Shown here: positions 54,502-61,638 of the stretch, in pieces
Layout of the letters: every line of letters begins with the position of its first letter
Position numbering within the stretch: position 1 is the stretch's first letter
NCBI RefSeq assembly: GCF_001401755.1
Contig: NZ_AVQK01000018.1
Location: 1-64,000 of the forward strand
Direction of reading: 5' to 3'
Length of the DNA stretch: 64,000 bases
Source of the DNA: Aquimarina longa SW024
GTDB taxonomy: Bacteria > Bacteroidota > Bacteroidia > Flavobacteriales > Flavobacteriaceae
Position numbers and translations under genes: made by a program
The notes under the pieces: generated by a model
What the model saw: only the letters and a program-made list of their open reading frames with translations
Told to the model about the DNA's origin: nothing
The model's database searches: none

Positions 54502-57500
54502 TTATTGGTTAAAATATTGTAATTGAAATGTACTTTGTAAATAATTGATTAGCGCGGTTTGAGATTCCAAATCAGATTGAACAGCTTCTTTTATAAGTTG
54601 TGTAAATGCGGTATAATCAATTTCCCCTTCTTTATATGCCAATAAAGCACCCACTTTTTGTTCTTTCACAAGTGGTAACACTTCATTTTTGTAGAAAAGC
54701 CAAGACGTTTTCCATTTTTGGTAATTTTCTTTAGCTTGAATAAATTTGGATTGTACTTCTTTTTGCTTGAATTGCACATTGGCTTCCGTTATCTCCTTAT
54801 CAATTTTTGCAGTTCTAATTTGCGCTTTGTTTGAGCCAGATAAAAACGGAATTGAAATACCTGCTTGATAGGTGTAAAATCCCGAATTGCCATCAACTTT
54901 TTGTAAACCCCCTTGTAGGTTGAACTTTGGCAAATTATTTGCTTTTGCAGCTTTATAATTGGCTTCGGCTTCATCTACAATATTCTGTGCCATATTGTAC
55001 AACGGATGATTTTCAATATTGAATGCTTCCATATTTATATCTATAGCAATATCAAATTCATCAGAAACCGTATAAATTTCCTCTGAAACAAACCATAGAT
55101 TTAATTGCTGTAAAGCGACTAAATATTCACTATACGCCTGCGCTTTTTTATTTTGAATTTGTAAGACTTGATTTTTAGCTGCTGAATATTCTAATCTTGA
55201 AATGGCTTCTACTTCATAATTTAAGGCAACAGCTTTCTCGAAGTTGATATAAATAGAATCTAACTCTTTGTACAAATTATAATTTCTTTTACTCTTCAAA
55301 GTGTTCGTCCAAGCCTTTTTCACTTCCAATTCTAAATCCAATTCTGAAAGCTGAAACGCTTTTTGAGCTAATTGAATGCGCTGTTCTTGCAATCGCTTTT
55401 TCGCAGAAATACCAAACACATCAATGTTGCTTTGGCCAATTCCTATGGTAGTATAAATACCATTTCCATTATTAATTTCCTCACCTCCGGTAAATATTTG
55501 AGTTGTGCCAAAATCATAGGCTGTAGCTTTTAGTTGTTCCTGTTTTGTGATTTCCAACTGCTTTTGCTTCAACAACGGATAATTGTTTTTTGAGAGTTTT
55601 ACAGCCTCCTGTATTGTTATTTCAGGAAGTGTATCGCTTATCTGCTGTGCGTTACTTTGTGTCGAAAAACCAAACATTATAAGTAAAACCGCAGTTGTTG
55701 TAACTATCCTTTTATTCATTTTGAACTTAAAAGATTTGTTTTCTACCCAATGGTATAAAATTGGTAACACGAATAAAGTCAGTAATGTAGAAGTCATTAA
55801 CCCACCAATAACGACGGTTGCCAATGGGCGTTGTACTTCTGCTCCAGCAGATGCCGAAATTGCCATAGGTAAAAATCCCAATACATCTGTAAATGCTGTT
55901 AACATAATTGGTCTGATTCTTCGTTTTGTGCCTTCTACAATCCTGTCTTTTAGATTAGTTACGTCTTCATCTTTTAACTCGTTGAGCCCGCTAATCATCA
56001 CCAATCCATTTAAAACCGCAACGCCAAACAGCACAATGAAACCGACACCTGCCGAAATACTAAAAGGCATATCACGTAACCACAATGCCACGACACCACC
56101 AATGGTTGCCATAGGAATTGCGATATAAATCATTAAGGTTTGTGGTAAAGATTTTAATGCAAAATATATTAATATAAAAATGAGCAATAATGCAATAGGA
56201 ACAACGGTTTGTAAACGGTTACTGGCGCGTTCCAAATTCTCAAAAGCCCCACCATAGCGAATGAAATAACCTGATGGCAATTCTAATTGTGCATCTAGTT
56301 TTTTCTTTATTTCAGTTACCAATGATTTTACATCACGACCTCTCACATTTATACCTACATAGGTTCTTCTGTTGGTATTGTCTCTACTTATTTGCATTGG
56401 TCCTGCTTTGTAGCTCACGTCAGCAATTTCACGTAATGGAATTTGAGTACCAGAAGGTAGATTGATGTAGAGGTTTTGAACATCTGAAATATCCTTTCGG
56501 TTTTGAGAACTTAAACGCACCACTAAATCGAAGCGTTTTTCACCTTCAAAAATCACGCCTGCTGTACCACCAGCAAATGCAGATTGTACAGTTTGATTTA
56601 GCGCATTTATTTGAAGTCCGTATTGCGCTAATTTATCCCTATCGTAATTAATAGTCATCTGTGGCAGTCCGGTTGTGGCCTCCGCTTTCATATCACCAAT
56701 ACCTTCTGTACCTGCGATAATTTTAGATATTTCTTCAGCTTTTTGGGACAACACATCAATATCTTCACCATATAGTTTTATGGCAATATCTTCTCGAACA
56801 CCTTCAAGCAATTCATTAAAGCGCATTTCAATAGGTTGGGTAAACTCATAATTAACGCCCGGAACGATTTCAACCGCTTCTTTCATTTTCTCAATCAGCT
56901 CATCTTTAGTAGTAGCTGTCGTCCATTCGCTTTTTGGTTTTAGAATTACGAAAACATCCGCTAAATCCATTGGCATTGGGTCTGTTGGTATTTCTGCAAC
57001 ACCAATACGACTAACTATTTTTTCAACTTCTGGAAATTTAGCTTTTACAATTTGTTCTATTTTTGTCGTTGTTTCAATGGTTTCTGTTAGAGAACTACCT
57101 GGTTTTAATATGGCGTGAAATGCAATGTCACCTTCATCCAGTTGCGGGATGAACTCGCCGCCCATTCGGCTAAACATAAAAACTGCAATTCCGAATAGCA
57201 CGACTGCAATACCTATAATCCATTTTCCTTTTTGCAATGCCTTTACCAATAATGGTTGATATTTATCCTCAACCCAATGCACAAATCTATCTCCATAAGA
57301 TTTTTTGTCGTTTTTTGGTGCTCTTAATACCAATGCAGACATCATTGGTACATACGTCAAACAAAGCACCATTGCACCTATCATAGCAAAAATGAAAGTT
57401 AAAGCCATTGGTTTAAACATTTTCCCTTCTATACCTTGTAAAGCAAGAATTGGAAGAAACACAATAAGAATAATAAGCTGACCGAAAAAGGCAGCATTCA

Positions 57501-58836
57501 TCATTTTTTTTGAAGCATTAGAAGCTACTTTATCGCGCTCTTTAGCTGTAAGGCTTTTCTTTTTTAGGACTTGAGATGTAATGAGAAAAACAGTACTTTC
57601 AACAATAATTACTGCACCATCGACAATAATTCCAAAATCTATTGCCCCCAAACTCATTAGATTTGCCCACACGTCGAATACATTCATCAATATAAAGGCA
57701 AACAACAGAGACAACGGAATGGTCGAAGCTACTATTAAACCACCTCGCCAGTTTCCTAATAAGAAAATAAGAACGAAAATGACTATTAATGCGCCTTCAA
57801 TTAGATTGGTTGCAACTGTAGAGGTTGTTTCGCCAATTAATTTACTTCGGTCTAACAATGATTCAATAATGATTCCTTCAGGTAATGACTTTTCTATTTG
57901 TGCCATTCGCTCCTTTACATTAGCGATAACATCATTGGAATTAGCACCTTTAAGCATCATCACCAATCCACCTACAACTTCACCCTCACCATCTTGTGTT
58001 AATGCACCATAGCGAATTGCAGAACCAAATTGAACTGTAGCAATATCACCAATAGTTACAGGAATATTATTAACGTTCTTGACCGTTATTTTTTTAATAT
58101 CCTCTAAACTGCGCACCAACCCTTCCCCACGAATAAAATTAGCTTGATGGTTTTTTTCGATGTATGCGCCACCTGTATTTTGGTTATTAGCTTCAAGTGC
58201 ATTAAATACATCTGTAATAGTCAAACCAATAGCGTTTAAATCGTTTGGGTCAACAGCGACTTCGTACTGCTTAATTTTGCCGCCTATAGCATTGACTTCA
58301 ACCACACCTTCAACCATAGCCATTTGACGCTGTACAATCCAATCTTGCATAGAACGCAAGTTTGCAATGGTATATTTATCTTTAAACTCTGGTGCTACTT
58401 TTAGTGTGTATTGGTAAATTTCTCCTAAACCTGTTGAAATGGGACCCATAGTGGGTTCGCCAAAACCCGCTGGAATTTGCTCTTTGACTTCGTTTAGTTT
58501 TTCTGCTACTAATTGTCGCGGCAAATATGTTCCCATATCATCGTCGAACACAATGGTAACCACCGATAAGCCAAAACGAGAAATTGACCTAATTTCCTGT
58601 ACATTGGGAAGGTTGCTCATTGCGACTTCAACAGGATAGGTTACAATTTGCTCAATATCTTCCGTTCCCAAATTTGGTGCTTGTGTAATAACCTGCACTT
58701 GGTTGTTGGTAATATCTGGAACAGCATCGATTGGTACTTGGGTCATACTCCAAATACCTGCTCCAATAATGGTGAGCGTTAGCAAACCAATTATGAATTT
58801 GTTATTGATTGAAAAATCAATGATTTTATTAATCAT
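54502..58836 (-). CDS. CzcA/CusA RND pump fused to a TolC-like outer-membrane protein
   Basis: 1444 aa. Residues 1-~1030 are a heavy-metal RND transporter: VPIDAVPDITNNQVQV, GDIATVQFGSAIRYGALTQD, LGAIDFGIIVDGAVI (TM4 Asp) and GGEFIPQLDEGDIAFH. At residue 1040 a second start-like segment begins (MNKRIVTTTAVLLIMFGFST, then QSNAQQ, a signal-peptide-like sequence with an Ala-Gln cleavage site). It is followed by a TolC/CzcC-type alpha-barrel protein (ITIQEAVKLSKNNYPLLKQK). The frame is continuous. Such fusions recur in Bacteroidota; processing at the internal signal is likely but not shown. Confidence 0.93.
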   Translation of the reverse strand: MINKIIDFSINNKFIIGLLTLTIIGAGIWSMTQVPIDAVPDITNNQVQVITQAPNLGTEDIEQIVTYPVEVAMSNLPNVQEIRSISRFGLSVVTIVFDDDMGTYLPRQLVAEKLNEVKEQIPAGFGEPTMGPISTGLGEIYQYTLKVAPEFKDKYTIANLRSMQDWIVQRQMAMVEGVVEVNAIGGKIKQYEVAVDPNDLNAIGLTITDVFNALEANNQNTGGAYIEKNHQANFIRGEGLVRSLEDIKKITVKNVNNIPVTIGDIATVQFGSAIRYGALTQDGEGEVVGGLVMMLKGANSNDVIANVKERMAQIEKSLPEGIIIESLLDRSKLIGETTSTVATNLIEGALIVIFVLIFLLGNWRGGLIVASTIPLSLLFAFILMNVFDVWANLMSLGAIDFGIIVDGAVIIVESTVFLITSQVLKKKSLTAKERDKVASNASKKMMNAAFFGQLIILIVFLPILALQGIEGKMFKPMALTFIFAMIGAMVLCLTYVPMMSALVLRAPKNDKKSYGDRFVHWVEDKYQPLLVKALQKGKWIIGIAVVLFGIAVFMFSRMGGEFIPQLDEGDIAFHAILKPGSSLTETIETTTKIEQIVKAKFPEVEKIVSRIGVAEIPTDPMPMDLADVFVILKPKSEWTTATTKDELIEKMKEAVEIVPGVNYEFTQPIEMRFNELLEGVREDIAIKLYGEDIDVLSQKAEEISKIIAGTEGIGDMKAEATTGLPQMTINYDRDKLAQYGLQINALNQTVQSAFAGGTAGVIFEGEKRFDLVVRLSSQNRKDISDVQNLYINLPSGTQIPLREIADVSYKAGPMQISRDNTNRRTYVGINVRGRDVKSLVTEIKKKLDAQLELPSGYFIRYGGAFENLERASNRLQTVVPIALLLIFILIYFALKSLPQTLMIYIAIPMATIGGVVALWLRDMPFSISAGVGFIVLFGVAVLNGLVMISGLNELKDEDVTNLKDRIVEGTKRRIRPIMLTAFTDVLGFLPMAISASAGAEVQRPLATVVIGGLMTSTLLTLFVLPILYHWVENKSFKFKMNKRIVTTTAVLLIMFGFSTQSNAQQISDTLPEITIQEAVKLSKNNYPLLKQKQLEITKQEQLKATAYDFGTTQIFTGGEEINNGNGIYTTIGIGQSNIDVFGISAKKRLQEQRIQLAQKAFQLSELDLELEVKKAWTNTLKSKRNYNLYKELDSIYINFEKAVALNYEVEAISRLEYSAAKNQVLQIQNKKAQAYSEYLVALQQLNLWFVSEEIYTVSDEFDIAIDINMEAFNIENHPLYNMAQNIVDEAEANYKAAKANNLPKFNLQGGLQKVDGNSGFYTYQAGISIPFLSGSNKAQIRTAKIDKEITEANVQFKQKEVQSKFIQAKENYQKWKTSWLFYKNEVLPLVKEQKVGALLAYKEGEIDYTAFTQLIKEAVQSDLESQTALINYLQSTFQLQYFNQ

Positions 58837-58945
58837 AGAAAATGTATTAATTCAGTTGAAAATTTGATGAAAGTTTGGATAAACCCATCGAATAAAAATG
58901 ACCAATACGGTCAAAAAAGGATATAGTTATCCTATAAAAACTGAA

Positions 58946-59251
58946 TTATACCTGGGGTGGTTGTAAGATGGTGGAATTGAAGTCTTTTTCCAGACCGTTG
59001 AAGTGATAAAACACTTCTGTAGAAATATCGTTTGTATCTATTGTAAAGTCTACAATTTTAAAATATGTTGCGTGGATATGGCAACAATGACAATTGCAGA
59101 ATGGCGAACACAAATCTGAATTTTGATGATCGTCACCGACAGCCTGTGAAATTTCTATTTTAACTTCATTATCAAGCGCAACATTATCTTCACAAGGTGC
59201 CAAGTTAAGCGCGAAAATATAAATTGATAATATGAATGCTAAAAATTTCAT
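58946..59251 (-). CDS. Cys/His-rich exported small protein (DUF6660-like)
   Basis: 101 aa with a signal peptide (residues 1-~18) and a cluster CSPFCNCHCCHIH in the centre, ending in hydrophobic strands (FYHFNGLEKDFNSTILQPPQ). Proteins of this type sit at the head of CzcCBA-type operons in Bacteroidota. The cysteine/histidine cluster suggests periplasmic metal binding. The gap to the pump gene is 109 bp. Confidence 0.78.
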   Translation of the reverse strand: MKFLAFILSIYIFALNLAPCEDNVALDNEVKIEISQAVGDDHQNSDLCSPFCNCHCCHIHATYFKIVDFTIDTNDISTEVFYHFNGLEKDFNSTILQPPQV

Positions 59252-59306
59252 CGTAACAAAGATATGATAAATTTAATGCAATGGTTGTGCAAAAATCTAT
59301 TCTGAA

Positions 59307-59513
59307 TTAGCAACAGCTTTTATTCTCTTGAATTGGCGGACAAGGTACAGTTCCATAAGAGCAGTAAACACAACAATCTCCTTCTTTTGGTTTCAGAACC
59401 TTTTTACAATTTTCACACTCATAAAAAAACTGACACGCATTTGTTGGCATGTCTTCTGCTTTTTTATGTCCGCAGTTGGGGCATGTAATTTCTGATTTTA
59501 ATTGGATTTCCAT
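59307..59513 (-). CDS. GDCCVYCSYG-type zinc-binding small protein
   Basis: 68 aa. A zinc ribbon (CPNCGHKKA…CENCKK) is followed by the hallmark GDCCVYCSYGTVPCPPIQ and a final KSCC. The family is conserved in mercury/metal islands of many phyla without assigned function. It overlaps the MerTP stop by one base, so it is translated with it. Confidence 0.88.
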   Translation of the reverse strand: MEIQLKSEITCPNCGHKKAEDMPTNACQFFYECENCKKVLKPKEGDCCVYCSYGTVPCPPIQENKSCC

Positions 59514-60112
59514 TAGTTTTCTTCCTTGTCGGTTACTTTATAACCTGTTGAGTTAATTACTTTCTCAATTTCCATTTCATTCGTCTTGGTTTTGTCAAAT
59601 TCAATAATTGCATTTCCTTTTTCGTAGGACGTCTTTGAATTTACAATTCCATTAAGTTTATTTACTTCGTGGTTGACGTGTTCCTCGCAACCTGTACAGG
59701 TCATTCCGCTGATTTTAAATTCCGTTGTTTTAATATCAGATTTGTCAACTAAGATTATTTGCTTTTCTGTGTTTGGATAAAAAATTCCTGAATAGTATGG
59801 AAAAGCCAACATTACAATTGCAAATACGGTTACAATTCCTAAAAAGGTTTTTGACCGTATAAATTTTGGCTTTTCATTAATATCACATTCACAGTCAATT
59901 TCGTTCTTGGATTTCAATTTCTGATACCAAGCAAAACAAAGAACTAAAATTGTCAATCCAATTAGGTAAGGTCTAAAAGGTTCTATCCAAGAAAATGTTG
60001 AAGCAATTCCACTTGTTCCCGCTATTACAGCCAAAACAGGTGTAATACAGCATAGTGACGCTGTAATTGCAGTAAGTAAACCTGTACCGATTAACTTATT
60101 TTCAATTTTCAT
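59513..60112 (-). CDS. merTP: MerTP-type mercuric transport fusion protein
   Basis: 199 aa. Residues 1-~115 are a MerT-like membrane part with the vicinal pair C21-C22 (ASLCCITPVLAVIAG) and three helices, joined to a MerP-like HMA domain (ISGMTCTGCEEHV, C139 and C142). It takes Hg(II) across the inner membrane. No merA reductase is in the window, so it may serve another metal. It overlaps the ArsR gene by 4 bp (ATGA). Confidence 0.9.
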   Translation of the reverse strand: MKIENKLIGTGLLTAITASLCCITPVLAVIAGTSGIASTFSWIEPFRPYLIGLTILVLCFAWYQKLKSKNEIDCECDINEKPKFIRSKTFLGIVTVFAIVMLAFPYYSGIFYPNTEKQIILVDKSDIKTTEFKISGMTCTGCEEHVNHEVNKLNGIVNSKTSYEKGNAIIEFDKTKTNEMEIEKVINSTGYKVTDKEEN

Positions 60113-60483
60113 ATAGCTTCTAAAATCTTGTTTTTATCAAGTATTACGAAGAATGGATTTAATAATTTTTCGTATTCAGCCGTGAGTGAGTAAAAAATCG
60201 TTTGAGCATCTCTATCGGTTTCCAATAAATTTCGGTCTTTCATTTTTCTCAAATGTTGAGAAATGGCAGAAATATTCATTCCAAGAATATCACTTAAATC
60301 GCAAACGCAAAGTCTTTTTTCTTCAAAGAGTAGGTATAGGATTTTCAGTCGAACACTATTTCCAACCAATGAAAGTCCATTTGCTAAATAGTCAAAGGAA
60401 TCGCTTAATTCCGAAACTGTGTCTTTACAACGATTAATTTGTTGTAAATCGGCTTGTTGCCTTATGCAAGAATTATTTTCCAT
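60109..60483 (-). CDS. ArsR/SmtB-family metal-sensing repressor
   Basis: 124 aa. The longer start (60489) lies inside the -7 promoter box, so the ATG at 60483 is preferred; it would make the mRNA almost leaderless. The winged helix contains SVRLKILYLLFEEKRLCVCD with C61 and C63 (long-start numbering) in the metal-sensing position, recognition helix MNISAISQHLRKMKDRNLLE and HTH wing QTIFYSL. It controls the mer operon downstream through the palindrome at 60509-60528. Confidence 0.92.
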   Translation of the reverse strand: MENNSCIRQQADLQQINRCKDTVSELSDSFDYLANGLSLVGNSVRLKILYLLFEEKRLCVCDLSDILGMNISAISQHLRKMKDRNLLETDRDAQTIFYSLTAEYEKLLNPFFVILDKNKILEAI

Positions 60484-60488
60484 AAACA

Positions 60489-60528
60489 CAAAGGTAAATT
60501 TATTTATTATTTAAGCAAATGCTTAAAT
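60489..60528 (-). promoter_or_regulatory. ArsR-controlled promoter and operator
   Basis: On the minus strand TTTG (60516-60519) is followed after exactly 19 bp by TACCTTTG (60489-60496), a textbook Bacteroidota promoter. The -33 box is embedded in the palindrome ATTTAAGCA-aa-TGCTTAAAT (60509-60528), an ArsR-type operator, so bound repressor would block polymerase. Confidence 0.85.
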
Positions 60529-60565
60529 AAAATAATAAGATTTAAAAAATAATTTCTTTAACCTT

Positions 60566-60745
60566 TTAAACATCATCCAGAGATTTTCTGTTTTGTATAG
60601 CACCTTTCTTAAATTGAGTTGGTGTCATCCCTGTAACTTTTTTAAACTGATTACTCAAATATGCTACACTGCTATAGTTAAGTTTAAAAGCTATCTCACT
60701 TAAGTTTAATTCATGGTACATCAACAACTCCTTTATGCATTCAAT
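60566..60745 (-). pseudogene. AraC-family regulator, C-terminal fragment
   Basis: 59 codons without a start encode the second half of an AraC DNA-binding domain (KELLMYHELNLSEIAFKLNY, SSVAYLSNQFKKVTGMTPTQ, FKKGAIQNR). The N-terminal part is gone: the frame closes at 60746 next to the end of the DUF4249 gene. It marks a rearrangement junction at the right edge of the metal block. Confidence 0.85.
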
Positions 60746-60763
60746 TTATTGGTTGGTGATTTA

Positions 60764-61633
60764 TTACTCAACGAAAGTATAAACCTCATTTACAAGTTCT
60801 GTAACCCTAAAGTACCCAAACGCATAATTATCAGGATTTTCTAAATTTTTATAATTGCCCCTTAGTCTTGTTGGAACAGTAGCAAAAGGATCTCCTGCAT
60901 TATCAGATTGTTCTATTAATCTATGTAAAAAATCATAGTATTCTTCGGATATGCCATATAGGTTTATGTCCACCATATCTCCGGGCAAAATTTCGTCTTC
61001 CGCATCCGCTTCATCTTCTTCGTATAAAAGGGACATTTCATTACCATTTGTAAACTCATCAGACATTATTTCTCTTGTCGGAAGCAGATCTTCTCCTTCT
61101 AAAAAGGTGATGTAATAAAAATTCACTTCATTTGCTGGATCATTGAAGTATATTGTGAGATCTAACTCTTCTGGGTCCGAACCGAGTTCACGAGATTGCT
61201 CTATTCTATCTATTTCTGGGACAGGTATTAATGTTTCTTCAGCAGTATAGGTCTCATTATTATAAATTACCTCTAAGTTATAGGTGTTGTTAATCATTGG
61301 TTCGAAATCTGAGGTTGTGTAACGACCATCTTGTTGGTCTTCAAAAATAAATATATCGCCATTTGTGATGTTTTCAACTCTGACTGATGCACCTGCTACA
61401 GGGTTTGGTGCTGTATCATAATAAGGTGTGGTAAGGCTCAGTTTTATGGTTTGATTATTTCCTAAAGTACCTTTTTCCCAACCTATAGATGCTTCAATAA
61501 CCAATCGTGGAGATTCGGTAGGTACAGATAGGTCTATAGCTTCTGTACAAGAAAAAATAATAATGCTTAATCCTAAAAGGCTTACAATTTTAATCTTATT
61601 TTCTATTTTAAATATATTTTTTAAGGACATCAT
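60764..61633 (-). CDS. DUF4249 lipoprotein
   Basis: 289 aa with a lipoprotein signal (LLGLSIIIFSCTEAIDL). DUF4249 hallmarks are PRLVIEASIGWEKGTLGNNQ, VAGASVRVENITNGDIFIFE and NTYNLEVIYNNETYTAEETL, with repeated beta strands. The family is encoded beside TonB-dependent receptors and probably helps them bind a ligand at the cell surface. Its own receptor starts 6 bp upstream. Confidence 0.88.
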   Translation of the reverse strand: MMSLKNIFKIENKIKIVSLLGLSIIIFSCTEAIDLSVPTESPRLVIEASIGWEKGTLGNNQTIKLSLTTPYYDTAPNPVAGASVRVENITNGDIFIFEDQQDGRYTTSDFEPMINNTYNLEVIYNNETYTAEETLIPVPEIDRIEQSRELGSDPEELDLTIYFNDPANEVNFYYITFLEGEDLLPTREIMSDEFTNGNEMSLLYEEDEADAEDEILPGDMVDINLYGISEEYYDFLHRLIEQSDNAGDPFATVPTRLRGNYKNLENPDNYAFGYFRVTELVNEVYTFVE

Positions 61634-61638
61634 GTTTT

